From: Aliiroseovarius sp. PrR006
GTDB lineage: Bacteria > Pseudomonadota > Alphaproteobacteria > Rhodobacterales > Rhodobacteraceae
Assembly (NCBI RefSeq): GCF_010500215.1
Contig: NZ_JAAGOY010000007.1
Span: forward strand, 838,501 to 902,500
Length of the DNA: 64,000 nucleotides
Direction: 5' to 3'
Positions 17,707 through 27,052 of the stretch are shown here, in pieces. The notes below the pieces were generated by a model. That model was not told the DNA's origin. It saw only the letters and a program-made list of their open reading frames with translations, and made no database searches. Position numbers and translations under genes: made by a program. Numbering within the stretch: the first letter of the stretch is position 1; every line of letters starts with the position of its first letter.

Positions 17707-20452
17707 GGGCTTTCTGGCCGTCATGGTGGGCATCGCGGCTGTAGGCGTCAACCGCTATCTTATTCAATCCAACACCCGTCTCATTGAAGAGAATGGACCG
17801 GTGATGGAGCTTTCCGGCAGGGTCGCAGCCGAGGCTGGCCTTGTACGCTCGCTTGCGTCGTCATTCGTGCAGGCAGACACACAAGCGACACAGGAAGAGC
17901 TTGCCGATGCGCTGCGACAAACGGTCGTGCGCATCCAAGATGGGATGCGCTCGTTAGAAACCATCGTCACAAAACCGTCGCCAGCTGGGGAACGGCCCGA
18001 TATCGTCGCAATCGTTGACAGTATGGCGCGAAATGCACGCGAAGCGCTTGAGTTGAGCACTTTGGTTCAAGAGATCACGGCGACGTCTGGCCAAACGGGG
18101 CAGGAACTTGCCGCTTTGCTGGAGACCGAGCTTGATCTTGCACGGCTAAAAATCACCGCCACAATCACCGATCTGTATTCCGCAGATCAAGTGGATGGGC
18201 GCGCCGAACTTGATCGATTGGCAGATCGGGAATTCTTCGCGTTTGACAGAATGACCGAGCTCTTGCGAGCATCGGAAGCAACACGCCTTACATTGCAGGA
18301 AGTTCCGCTTCTGAACACTCCTGTGGATGTTATCGAAGCTGGCAATCTCGTCAGACAAAACCAAGCGCTTTTCTTGCGCCGCATTCCCTTCCTTCCAACG
18401 AAAGGGGGCCGCGAAGAAGCGCGCCGGCTATTGCAGATGCAAAGTGACGTGCTTGAAGCCGGTGGGTTGCTTGATCTTTCGACACGTCGGCTAAACCTGC
18501 GTGCGACGGTCGAAACCGAGAGCACACGTTTGCTCGATGCAGTCGATGACCTCTCGCGGCACGCGCAAATCGTCCGAAGTGATGTGCAAGCCGCAAGCCA
18601 TCAAAGGATCAAACACAGCAATACGCTTACGGCACGTCTGGCCAATGGGCTTTTGGTTCTGGTGCTGCTGTCCGGGTTGGTGGCTGCGCTAGGCTGGGGT
18701 TATGCACGGCGCGAGCTGGTCACGCGCCTGCGCTTGGTCGCCAATCGCGTGATCGATCTTGCGCGCGAGCGTTTCGACGCGCCGATTGAAATCACCCGGC
18801 ATGACGAGATTGGGCGCATGGAAAAAGCCATCAACGTGTTGCGCCGTCGCACGATGCAGGCCGCTGAACTGCGCAGTTCGCTGGAAGAGGCCGTACTGGC
18901 CCGCACCGGGGAAGTGGTTCAAGAGATGAAGGCCTCGGACGCGGCCCGCACCGAGGCCGAGTCAGCAAACCGTGGAAAGTCCGAGTTCCTGGCACGGATG
19001 AGCCATGAAATTCGCACACCGCTTAACGGCGTGATCGGGATGCTGGATTTGCTCTTGGGCGAGGTGGATGACGAAGCGCAGAAAGCGCGTATCAACACCG
19101 CGCTTGTGTCGGCACGCGAGCTTTTGGAACTTAGCAATGACATTCTGGTCTATTCCGGAAGCGAACCGTTGGCTGCCCGCACAAGCCCGGTTCACTTCAA
19201 CCTACGTGACTTCGCGGGGCAGCTTAGCCACCACTTGACCGGGGATGCGAAAGCCAAAGGCCTTGCTGCCTCGGTTGATCTTTCAGCCGATGGTCCGCCG
19301 GTTCTGTTCGGTGACGTTGTTAAGATCAGGCAGGTCCTGACCAATCTGATCTCCAACGCGGTTAAGTACACAAACGAAGGGGCAATCTCGCTGTCGATCG
19401 AATGTGTGCCGACGGGGGATGATGGTCAGATGCTTCTGTCCTTTGTATTGCAGGATACAGGCGTCGGCATGTCCAAGGATTTCCTGATGCGGGCTTTTGA
19501 TCCCTATGCGCGCACCGACGAAGCCAAAAGCAGCTGGACCGAAGGTGCCGGACTGGGACTGCCGATTTCGCGCAACCTGACGGAAGCGATGGGGGGCGCC
19601 CTGCGGGTGGAAAGCGAACCCGGTGTCGGAAGCCGCTTCACTCTTAGCCTGCCCGTCGAGGTGGGGGATCCCGACAAGATCGAGAAACATGCGCATCTGC
19701 CCGCGAGTGATATCGGAAAGTCAGTTCTGGTGATCGAGGATCACCCGGTCAATCGGATCGTTGCGCGCGGCTATCTAGAGCGTTTGGGATGTCATGTAAC
19801 CGAGGCCGAAACCGGACGGGCCGCTCTTGCTGCTGTAAAGGAAAATCAGTTTGACCTGATCCTCGTGGACTTGGGTTTGCCCGACATCAGCGGCGAAGAG
19901 GTTATCAAGCGGTTTGGTCCGCTTCCTGAGGCAACAGTGGTGGCTGCGTTGACGGCCCATGTCATTGACGACAGCCCCACTGAACGCAACCGGCTGGGCG
20001 TGCGCCGCATTCTGGCAAAACCAATCTCTCCACGACGACTGGTGGATTTGATCGAGTTACTGCCGCGGGAACCAGAAGCTGAAAACGCCGGGGGCGCCAT
20101 GTTCGACGCGGTATTGAAAAGCATTCTGGACGATATCTCCGACCTTGGAATTGAAACGACAACGCAGGTGTTGTCGGAACTTCAGGCCGACATCCCGCGC
20201 GCCATCGACCAGATTGCAGCGGCGGAGACAGACGAGAAGAAAAGGTTGGCGCACCGTCTGAAGGGCGCCGTGTCCAACTATCGGCTAGAGGCACTTCGCG
20301 ATGCGCTTGCTGACCTCGAAAACACCGAAGGCGACATCTCGTCCGAACAGTGGGAGCGCCTGTGTCAAACCGCGAAGGATGCGGAAGATGTACTGAGCGC
20401 CGCGATGGAACAGGCTGGCGTTCAGACAGCTTCGGGGTCGACGAAGCGATAA
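17657..20452 (+). CDS. torS: Hybrid sensor histidine kinase TorS
   Basis: A 931-residue inner membrane kinase that reads TorT-TMAO and drives TorR by phosphorelay. Visible parts in order: a membrane helix at about 10-30, a periplasmic helical sensor domain to about 325, a second membrane helix (LLVLVLLSGLVAALGWGY), HAMP, HisKA with H450 in MSHEIRTPLNG, an ATPase domain with N (SNAVKYTNEG) and G boxes (DTGVGMS, GAGLGLP), a receiver with D738 in LVDLGLPD, and an Hpt domain with H866 in AHRLKG. This is the full unorthodox TorS plan. The 3' end overlaps the convergent torR by 31 bases. Confidence 0.95.
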   Translation: MRRQSFDKKLMLVFSLMGFLAVMVGIAAVGVNRYLIQSNTRLIEENGPVMELSGRVAAEAGLVRSLASSFVQADTQATQEELADALRQTVVRIQDGMRSLETIVTKPSPAGERPDIVAIVDSMARNAREALELSTLVQEITATSGQTGQELAALLETELDLARLKITATITDLYSADQVDGRAELDRLADREFFAFDRMTELLRASEATRLTLQEVPLLNTPVDVIEAGNLVRQNQALFLRRIPFLPTKGGREEARRLLQMQSDVLEAGGLLDLSTRRLNLRATVETESTRLLDAVDDLSRHAQIVRSDVQAASHQRIKHSNTLTARLANGLLVLVLLSGLVAALGWGYARRELVTRLRLVANRVIDLARERFDAPIEITRHDEIGRMEKAINVLRRRTMQAAELRSSLEEAVLARTGEVVQEMKASDAARTEAESANRGKSEFLARMSHEIRTPLNGVIGMLDLLLGEVDDEAQKARINTALVSARELLELSNDILVYSGSEPLAARTSPVHFNLRDFAGQLSHHLTGDAKAKGLAASVDLSADGPPVLFGDVVKIRQVLTNLISNAVKYTNEGAISLSIECVPTGDDGQMLLSFVLQDTGVGMSKDFLMRAFDPYARTDEAKSSWTEGAGLGLPISRNLTEAMGGALRVESEPGVGSRFTLSLPVEVGDPDKIEKHAHLPASDIGKSVLVIEDHPVNRIVARGYLERLGCHVTEAETGRAALAAVKENQFDLILVDLGLPDISGEEVIKRFGPLPEATVVAALTAHVIDDSPTERNRLGVRRILAKPISPRRLVDLIELLPREPEAENAGGAMFDAVLKSILDDISDLGIETTTQVLSELQADIPRAIDQIAAAETDEKKRLAHRLKGAVSNYRLEALRDALADLENTEGDISSEQWERLCQTAKDAEDVLSAAMEQAGVQTASGSTKR

Positions 20453-21126
20453 CCTTTCCCGTGGACGGTTAGAAGCCAATCGGGATTGGTCGGGTCTTCT
20501 TCTATCTTCTTACGCAGTCGACCAACCACCACATCAATGGTCCGGTCGCTGGCGCGTGTATGCTGACGACCGAGCAGTTCGTCGATGCGAACCCGGCTGA
20601 GGGTGACACCTGGGTTGTCGGTGAGCGCCTTCAAGACGCCGAACTCGATCCCGGTCAACGTCTCGGTGCGGGACTGACTGATCAGGCGGCGGCGAATGCG
20701 ATCAAACCGCCAAGGCCCGAACGTGTCGATCGGCGGCGCACCCTCGGGCGCCTGTCCGATATCACCGATCCGGATCAGCAGATTTTTAACGCGCGCCGCA
20801 AGCTCGCGCTTATCGAAAGGCTTGGTAACATAGTCATCCGCGCCCATCTCTAGGCCAACGATCTTGTCGACCTGATCGTCGCGCGCGGTCAAAAGGATGA
20901 TGCCAACCTTGGACAAGGCGCGTTGCTCGCGGGTGATCGTCAACCCATCTTTGCCATCCAGATTGATATCCACCAGCAGCAGCTCGGCCGGATCGTATTC
21001 CAGCAGGTGCTCCATCTGCTCTGCGTCTTCGGTTTCGGATACGCGATAGCCCAGCTGGCGCAGATATCCTGCCAACCTCATTCGCGACACCCGGTCGTCT
21101 TCGACAATGACGATGTGCTGAGTCAT
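20422..21126 (-). CDS. torR: TMAO response regulator TorR
   Basis: A 234-residue OmpR-family regulator. The receiver (residues 1-120) shows the acidic pair VEDD, the phosphoacceptor Asp in LLLVDINLDG, and the conserved Lys in VTKPFDKREL. The C-terminal winged helix (about 135-230) ends with GKGYRFVDPEAV. By homology it activates torA when TMAO is present. It is divergent from torA, with 113 bases between them, so it can control both promoters from one site. Confidence 0.93.
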   Translation of the reverse strand: MTQHIVIVEDDRVSRMRLAGYLRQLGYRVSETEDAEQMEHLLEYDPAELLLVDINLDGKDGLTITREQRALSKVGIILLTARDDQVDKIVGLEMGADDYVTKPFDKRELAARVKNLLIRIGDIGQAPEGAPPIDTFGPWRFDRIRRRLISQSRTETLTGIEFGVLKALTDNPGVTLSRVRIDELLGRQHTRASDRTIDVVVGRLRKKIEEDPTNPDWLLTVHGKGYRFVDPEAV

Positions 21127-21239
21127 GCACCCAAGTTACATTCATTTACAAATTTGCACAAAGCAAATTGCGTGGAGTCAACGTGACGGAACCTTCTTGA
21201 GCGCAATGTCATCCCGAGATTGTCCAAGGAGGAAACCCA
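21127..21239. promoter_or_regulatory. torR-torA intergenic promoter region
   Basis: Contains an inverted repeat AATTTGC-ACAAA-GCAAATT at 21151-21169 and an AT-rich TTACATTCATTTAC stretch at 21136-21149. The latter partly resembles the TTCAT core of E. coli TorR boxes. A strong ribosome binding site (AAGGAGGAAA) precedes torA. TorR binding here is inferred from the arrangement. Confidence 0.5.
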
Positions 21240-23909
21240 ATGACACTCCAGAACCCAACCCGCCGTGCGTTCCTTCAAGGGGGCGCTGCTGCATTCGGCG
21301 CGACATCCCTGTTCGGAACCACCGCGCTTGCATCGATTGACCCGAACTCGTTCTCGGGTCGTACATTCCACGCCAGCCACTATGGCCCGTTCGAGGCCGT
21401 CGTGCGTGACGGAAAACTTGTTGGCATCAACACCATGATGGAGTTGGATGCCCGTCCGACCGAGATGCTGACCTATGGCGTCATGGACCGGACCTATGAC
21501 AAGACCCGCGTCAACTATCCCATGGTGCGTAAATCCTATCTGGAAGGCTGGGAAACCGGCGATATCAAGCCTGAGCTTCGCGGCAAAGAAGAATGGGTCC
21601 GCGTCGACTGGGATACCGCATGGTCGCTTGCGGCCAAGGCACTTCTGGACACCGCGACCAACCACGGCAACGAAGCCATCTTCAGCTCGTCCTATGGCGG
21701 CTGGTCGAATGCGGGCGTGTTCCGCCCCAACGTGCTTCAGGGTCGCCTGATCAACTTGATGGGCGGCTGTACCAACACCGCTGGTGACTGGTCGGCCGGT
21801 GCCGGTCAGGTTGTCATGCCGCACATTATCGGTGACATGGAGGTCTACTCTGCACAGTCCGCATGGGAAACCATCCGCGACAACACCGAAGTCTTCGTGC
21901 TGGTCGGCTGTGACCCGATCAAGAACAACCGGATCGAATACCGCGTTGCGGATCACGGCATGTATGCCCACTGGGAAGAAATCCGCGACAACGGCGTGAA
22001 ATTCATCTCGATCAACCCGCAGCGCACCGCGTCGGACGAATATCTGGGCGCCGAGCTGACCCGGATTATCCCGAACACCGACACTGCACTGTTCCTGGCT
22101 ATGGCCTATCACGCGCTGGAAAACGGCTGGGATGATAAAGAGTACATGGCCAAATACACCGTCGGTGCCGACAAGTGGATTGCCTATGTGAAAGGTGAAA
22201 CCGACGGCACGCCGAAGACACCTGCTTGGGCCTCGAAGATCACTGGCATTGAAGAACAGCAGATCAAGGATCTGTGCGAACTCATCGCCACATCGAAAAC
22301 CGCTATTGCGGGTTCGTGGGCCATCCAACGTGCACAGCACGGTGAAATGGCATACTGGTCGATCGTCAACTTCCAGGCACTGCTAGGTAAAATCGGTAAG
22401 CCGGGTCAAGGCGTTGGCTTCAGCTGGCACTATGGTAACGGCGGTATGCCCCAAGGTGGCAACTCGACTCCGGTTGGCATGAGCCAGGGCCGCAACTTCG
22501 TGAAGAAGATTGTTCCGGCATCGCGTATCACCGAAGCGCTTGAAAACCCGGGAATGGAGTTCTTCTATAACGGACAGAACAACGTCTACCCCGACATCAA
22601 GATGATCTTCAACGCCGGCAACAACTTCATGTCGCACCAGCAGGATACCAACCGGCTGATCCGTGCACTGCAAAAGGTTGAAACCATCGTCTGCGTGGAC
22701 GTCTGGTGGACCGCCGCAACCCGTTGGGCCGACATCGTGTTCCCGGCATCTTCGACGCTGGAACAGGACGACATCACCTCGGGTGGGACGTATTCGAACG
22801 ACCGCGTCTATGCGATGAAGAAGGTGATCGAACCGGTCGCAGACAGTAAACCGGACTACGAGATCTTCGAAGGTCTGGCCGACAAGCTGGGACTTTGGGC
22901 ACAGTTCACCGACGGCGAAGACAAGATGTACCACATCAAGCTTGCCTACGAAGCATCCGGTGCCGCGAAAGAAGTCCCCTTCGAAGAGTTCTGGGAAAAA
23001 GGCTATGCCCGCATGCCGGTGCCTACTGAGGCCCGCAAGTGGACCCGCCACGGCGCCTTCTTCGAAGACCCGGAGGCAAACCCGCTGCACACCTCGTCCG
23101 GCAAGATCGAGATGTTCTGCAACACCATCGCAGACTTCGAGCTGGAAGACTGTCCCGGCATGCCGATGTGGATGGAAAAACATGAGTTCCTGGGCAACGC
23201 CAAGGAAGGCCAACTGCACGTCGTGTCGCCCCACCCGTGGTTCCGTCTGCACAGCCAGATGGCGAACTCGGAACGGCTGCGTGACCTCTACATGGTCCAG
23301 GGTCGTGAACCGGTGCGGATCAACGCGGAAGACGCCGCCAAACGTGGCATCGCAGATGGCGATCTGGTCGAGCTTTACAACAAGCGCGGCACGGTCATCG
23401 CAGGCGCGGTTGTGTCGGAAGACATTATGCCGGGCGTGGTCTCGATCTATGAAGGTGGCTGGCCGCAACTGGACAGCAAAGGTCGCGACAACTCGGGTCT
23501 GGCAAACTTCCTGACTTCGACCCAGCGTGCCTCGGGCCTGTCGGAAGCAACCACGGCGAACACCACGCTGATCGAGATGCGCAAATGTGAAGACCCCGAA
23601 GGTCCGAACATGGCGTATCACCCGCCAGCAACCATCGATGACATGGAAATCGCCGCGATTGATGACGACAAGCTTGGCCTTGAACGTCTCGAAGACCTGA
23701 CGGCTGCGCTTTATGCCGACATGACACCGGGTGAGAAGATGTTCTTCGAACGCTGCACGGTCTGCCACGCTCCGCGTGAAGTCACCCACTACACCCAGCA
23801 GCAGTGGAAAGGCATCGTGCCCTCGATGTTCGAACGCGCCGGTCTGGAAGACAGCGAACGCGAGCTTGTCATGGAATACCTGATGCTGAACGCGTCGGAT
23901 GCCAAGTAA
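21240..23909 (+). CDS. torA: TMAO reductase with C-terminal cytochrome c domain
   Basis: An 889-residue periplasmic molybdoenzyme that reduces TMAO (possibly also DMSO) to trimethylamine as a respiratory step. A Tat signal (TRRAFLQGG, residues 5-13) fits export with cofactor bound. The bis-MGD fold of the DMSO reductase family runs to about residue 810; S156 in YGGWS is the likely Mo ligand. The odd part is the last 60 residues: CTVCH at 839-843 followed by a short cytochrome-like helix (TQQQWKGIVPSMFERAGL), resembling the C-terminal domain of TorC. E. coli TorA lacks this. The enzyme may therefore carry its own electron-entry haem. No torC or torD lies nearby. Confidence 0.93.
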   Translation: MTLQNPTRRAFLQGGAAAFGATSLFGTTALASIDPNSFSGRTFHASHYGPFEAVVRDGKLVGINTMMELDARPTEMLTYGVMDRTYDKTRVNYPMVRKSYLEGWETGDIKPELRGKEEWVRVDWDTAWSLAAKALLDTATNHGNEAIFSSSYGGWSNAGVFRPNVLQGRLINLMGGCTNTAGDWSAGAGQVVMPHIIGDMEVYSAQSAWETIRDNTEVFVLVGCDPIKNNRIEYRVADHGMYAHWEEIRDNGVKFISINPQRTASDEYLGAELTRIIPNTDTALFLAMAYHALENGWDDKEYMAKYTVGADKWIAYVKGETDGTPKTPAWASKITGIEEQQIKDLCELIATSKTAIAGSWAIQRAQHGEMAYWSIVNFQALLGKIGKPGQGVGFSWHYGNGGMPQGGNSTPVGMSQGRNFVKKIVPASRITEALENPGMEFFYNGQNNVYPDIKMIFNAGNNFMSHQQDTNRLIRALQKVETIVCVDVWWTAATRWADIVFPASSTLEQDDITSGGTYSNDRVYAMKKVIEPVADSKPDYEIFEGLADKLGLWAQFTDGEDKMYHIKLAYEASGAAKEVPFEEFWEKGYARMPVPTEARKWTRHGAFFEDPEANPLHTSSGKIEMFCNTIADFELEDCPGMPMWMEKHEFLGNAKEGQLHVVSPHPWFRLHSQMANSERLRDLYMVQGREPVRINAEDAAKRGIADGDLVELYNKRGTVIAGAVVSEDIMPGVVSIYEGGWPQLDSKGRDNSGLANFLTSTQRASGLSEATTANTTLIEMRKCEDPEGPNMAYHPPATIDDMEIAAIDDDKLGLERLEDLTAALYADMTPGEKMFFERCTVCHAPREVTHYTQQQWKGIVPSMFERAGLEDSERELVMEYLMLNASDAK

Positions 23910-23917
23910 CGAACCCC

Positions 23918-23942
23918 GAGAGGGCGGCCCTGCCGCCCTCTC
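23918..23942 (+). terminator. Strong hairpin between torA and moeA
   Basis: A perfect 11-bp GC-rich stem (GAGAGGGCGGC with GCCGCCCTCTC) and a 3-base loop, 8 bases after torA stop. No T tract follows. It may lower read-through into the cofactor genes or protect the torA message. Confidence 0.55.
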
Positions 23943-23993
23943 ATTCCTACACCTGCCAAGAGCAGAATGAGATTGAAAGCGCCGGAGGAAGCG

Positions 23994-25259
23994 ATGCTGG
24001 ACAAGATGCAAGATACGGGGTGTGGATGCGACAGCATCAAGCAACGCCTCATGCCGCTTTATACCGCGATTTCGCTGGCCGTCGAAGGGATTACATCTGT
24101 TGCCGAAACCGAGGACGTGACCATCTTCCATTGCGCCGGGCGCGTTGCCGCTGACACAGTGGTGGCAGCCGAGGCGATGCCCTTCTTCGACAACTCCGCC
24201 ATGGATGGCTTTGCCGTCAATACAGCGGATCTTTTGATTTCAAGCCGCCTGCCGATCTCGTCCGAGATTGCAGCAGGCGATGCACCCTCCGATCTGACAC
24301 CCGGCACCGCCGCACGTATCTACACCGGCGCGCCGATCCCATCCGGGGCGAATGCCGTAGTCATGTTCGAAATGTCCACCGTGACTGGTGAAGCCGTAGA
24401 ATTTTCCATCGCCCCACGCGATGGCGACAACATTCGCCGCGCCGGAAGCGACCAGCCTGTAGGGGCCGTTCTGTTGCACCCGGGTCAGCGCATCGCCGCG
24501 CGTCATGTTGGATTGCTTGCCGCCAATGGCATCGACACCTGTACGGTGCGCAGGCGCATCCGGGTTGGCGTCTTCTCAACAGGTGACGAACTGGCAACGC
24601 GCAAGCGCCGTCCGGGTCAGATCCACGACGCGAACCGGCCGATGCTGATGTCTCTTTGTGCGCAGATGGGCGCCGAGGTGACAGATCTTGGAACCTTGCC
24701 CGATGATCTGGAAAAAACCACCGACGCTTTCGAGAGCATCCGAGACAAGTTCGACCTTGTACTGACTTCGGGTGCAGTTTCGATCGGCGGACGTGACCAC
24801 ATCCGCGAGGCGCTTATCGCAGCTGGCGGTACGCTGGACGGCTGGCGTGTGGCGATCAAACCGGGCAAACCCATTGCTTTCGGGCGACTGGGGCACACCA
24901 TTGTCACCGGCCTGCCCGGCAACCCCTTCGCGAGCTTTGTGGGCTTCCATCTGTTTGCGGCACCTCAGATTGCCCGGCTTTCAGGTGTAACACCCGCAAA
25001 ATTCGCAACCAATCGCGCCAGCTCGGGCTTTGGGTGGGCGCGCAAAGCAGGGCGTGCAGAAGTCTTTCCTGTGAAACTCACGAAACACAGTCCCGAAGGA
25101 CTGCCGATCCTAAAGCGCCTTGGCGCCAGCGTATCGGCCACGCTCTTTCCCCTGGCCGACGCTGACGGTTTGGCAATCGTCCCTGCTGAAACCGACAGCG
25201 TCGCGCCGGGGGATTGCCTGTACTGGCAACCAATCTGTTCTGCAGGAGATGTCCAATGA
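23994..25259 (+). CDS. moeA: Molybdopterin molybdenumtransferase MoeA
   Basis: A 421-residue enzyme that inserts molybdate into adenylated molybdopterin. ATG 23994 has an ideal ribosome binding site (GGAGGAAG); an ATG at 23967 is possible. Family landmarks are present: DNSAMDGFAV near 60, RIYTGAPIPSGANAVVM near 105, the VFSTGDEL strand and LTSGAVSIGGRDHIR in the molybdopterin-binding domain, and PGKPIAFG followed by GLPGNPFASFV. It is the first of seven cofactor genes downstream of torA and overlaps the next gene by 4 bases. Confidence 0.95.
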   Translation: MLDKMQDTGCGCDSIKQRLMPLYTAISLAVEGITSVAETEDVTIFHCAGRVAADTVVAAEAMPFFDNSAMDGFAVNTADLLISSRLPISSEIAAGDAPSDLTPGTAARIYTGAPIPSGANAVVMFEMSTVTGEAVEFSIAPRDGDNIRRAGSDQPVGAVLLHPGQRIAARHVGLLAANGIDTCTVRRRIRVGVFSTGDELATRKRRPGQIHDANRPMLMSLCAQMGAEVTDLGTLPDDLEKTTDAFESIRDKFDLVLTSGAVSIGGRDHIREALIAAGGTLDGWRVAIKPGKPIAFGRLGHTIVTGLPGNPFASFVGFHLFAAPQIARLSGVTPAKFATNRASSGFGWARKAGRAEVFPVKLTKHSPEGLPILKRLGASVSATLFPLADADGLAIVPAETDSVAPGDCLYWQPICSAGDVQ

Positions 25260-25783
25260 CCTATCCCATGCTTGCCGCAATCCGTTTTGAAACGGGCGAT
25301 ATTGACGGCCTTCTGTCTGACATCGCAGCGGCCCTGTTAAATGATGGCTACCGCGTGCGAGGCGTGCTGCAATCGCGCGGCGAGATGCGTGGTGAATGCC
25401 ACTGTGCAGATATGGATCTGCATGCCATCGGACAGTTACGGACGTTCCGAATCTCGCAACCTCTTGGCAACGGTTCGCACGGATGCCGACTACACCCCGG
25501 CGCGCTTGCCGAATGCGCCGCCTATTTGGAAACGGAAATGGATTTCGGTACGGATCTTCTGATCCTCAACCGGTTCGGGCGCGGTGAAAGCGAAGGCCGT
25601 GGGTTTCGTGATCTGATCGGTCAGGCCATGATGCGGGGTGTGCCCGTGTTGACCGCAGTGCGCCCGACATATGAAGACGAATGGCGTGCGTTCGGCGAAG
25701 GTCTGTCCTGTGACCTTCCGATGGATCAAAGCACCGTTTTGACGTGGTTCGACCACGTGATTGGGGCCCGCCATGCCGCTTGA
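25256..25783 (+). CDS. DUF2478 protein of a molybdenum cofactor operon
   Basis: A 175-residue soluble protein. Its start ATG overlaps the moeA stop (ATGA) and follows an AGGAG site. Features are a strand-loop start (AAIRFETGDIDGLLSDIAAAL), two Cys-His clusters (GECHC, GSHGCRLHPG) and LLILNRFGRGESEGRGFRDLIG, the most conserved DUF2478 segment. The family is found beside molybdate transport or cofactor genes and looks like an NTPase-derived fold, but its job is not established. Tight coupling to moeA and moaA argues for a role in cofactor handling. Confidence 0.85.
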   Translation: MTYPMLAAIRFETGDIDGLLSDIAAALLNDGYRVRGVLQSRGEMRGECHCADMDLHAIGQLRTFRISQPLGNGSHGCRLHPGALAECAAYLETEMDFGTDLLILNRFGRGESEGRGFRDLIGQAMMRGVPVLTAVRPTYEDEWRAFGEGLSCDLPMDQSTVLTWFDHVIGARHAA

Positions 25784-26795
25784 TGCCCGCCCCCCTCAAA
25801 CCCTGTCCGATAGCTTCGGACGCAAGGTAAACTACCTACGTCTTTCGGTGACGGATCGCTGCGATCTGCGGTGCACCTATTGCATGGCGGAACGCATGAC
25901 GTTCCTTCCCAAACGCGAGCTTCTTTCGATTGAAGAGCTTGAAAAACTGGTGGGCGCATTCATCGATCTTGGCGTGCGCAAAGTGCGGCTAACCGGTGGC
26001 GAACCGCTTGTCCGTCACGGGATCATGTCGCTGATCGAAACGCTGGGCCAAGAGGTGGCAACGGGTCGGTTGGGGGAACTGACACTGACGACCAATGGAA
26101 CGCAGCTATCACGGTTTGCGCCGGCGCTTGCGGCCAACGGCGTGCGCCGGATCAATGTCTCGCTTGATACGCTCGACCCTGAAAAGTTTGCTCAGGTCAC
26201 GCGCCGTGGCCGTCTGCATCAAGTTCTGCAAGGGATCGAGGCCGCCCGCGCATCAGGGCTTCACGTCAAGCTCAACACGATGGCGCTGCGTGGCTTCAAC
26301 GACACCGAGATCCCGGATCTTGTTGACTGGGCATTGGAACGTGGCTGCGACGTGTCCTTCATCGAAGTGATGCCAATGGGCGATGTCGACACCGAAGGCC
26401 GGCTGGGACAATACTGGCCCCTTGGCGAGCTGCGCTCGGTGCTTGAGGAACGTTTCACCCTGCGCGACACCCCCTTCAGCACCGGCGGACCCTCGCGTTA
26501 TTGCGATGTGCTTGGCACCCAGCAACGCATCGGTTTCATCACACCAATGAGCCACAATTTCTGTGCAAGCTGCAACCGGATTCGGGTGAACTGCCGCGGA
26601 GAGCTGTTCACCTGCCTCGGCCGCGAAGGATCCTGCGATCTGCGGCCTGCGCTACGCGAGTCTAATGATGTGTCGGACGTCCACCGGGCGATCCGCGGTG
26701 CCCTGTCGTGCAAACCAAAGGGCCACAATTTTTCTTATGGCGCGGATGAAGTCTCGGGCGGTGTCTCGCGCGGCATGAACCACACAGGAGGCTAA
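25773..26795 (+). CDS. moaA: GTP 3',8-cyclase MoaA
   Basis: A 340-residue radical-SAM enzyme that starts molybdopterin synthesis from GTP. The N-terminal cluster is C30, C34, C37 (CDLRCTYC). The C-terminal cluster cysteines are in FCASCNRIRVNCRGELFTC. The protein ends in Gly-Gly, which is needed for activity in the family. ATG 25773 is chosen; it overlaps the DUF2478 gene by 11 bases. A TTG at 25761 in the same frame is less likely. Confidence 0.95.
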   Translation: MPLDARPPQTLSDSFGRKVNYLRLSVTDRCDLRCTYCMAERMTFLPKRELLSIEELEKLVGAFIDLGVRKVRLTGGEPLVRHGIMSLIETLGQEVATGRLGELTLTTNGTQLSRFAPALAANGVRRINVSLDTLDPEKFAQVTRRGRLHQVLQGIEAARASGLHVKLNTMALRGFNDTEIPDLVDWALERGCDVSFIEVMPMGDVDTEGRLGQYWPLGELRSVLEERFTLRDTPFSTGGPSRYCDVLGTQQRIGFITPMSHNFCASCNRIRVNCRGELFTCLGREGSCDLRPALRESNDVSDVHRAIRGALSCKPKGHNFSYGADEVSGGVSRGMNHTGG

Positions 26796-26796
26796 G

Positions 26797-27051
26797 ATGG
26801 CCGTTTATGATGTTGTATACTTTGCGTGGGTTCGCGAACGGATCGGCCTGCCAAGCGAAAAAGTTGAGAGCACAGCGCAGAACGTATCAGACCTGATCAC
26901 CGAGCTTTCTGCGCGCGAACCCCGCTATGCCGCGGCCTTCTCAGATCTTTCGGCCATTCGTGTCGCGCTAGACCAGGATCTTGCACAATTTGATGCCCCG
27001 CTCGAAGGCGTGCGCGAGGTGGCGCTTTTCCCCCCGATGACGGGAGGTTGA
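26797..27051 (+). CDS. moaD: Molybdopterin synthase small subunit MoaD
   Basis: An 84-residue ubiquitin-fold sulfur carrier. It ends FPPMTGG; the terminal Gly-Gly is adenylated and thiocarboxylated before sulfur transfer to precursor Z. A good ribosome binding site (AGGAGG) overlaps the end of moaA, one base upstream. Its usual partner moaE is not in this operon or the window, so it must be elsewhere. Confidence 0.93.
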   Translation: MAVYDVVYFAWVRERIGLPSEKVESTAQNVSDLITELSAREPRYAAAFSDLSAIRVALDQDLAQFDAPLEGVREVALFPPMTGG

Positions 27052-27052
27052 G

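Noticed and set aside
22383-24131. 582-codon open frame on the minus strand across torA
   Set aside because: Antisense to torA and moeA with no family pattern; an effect of codon bias.
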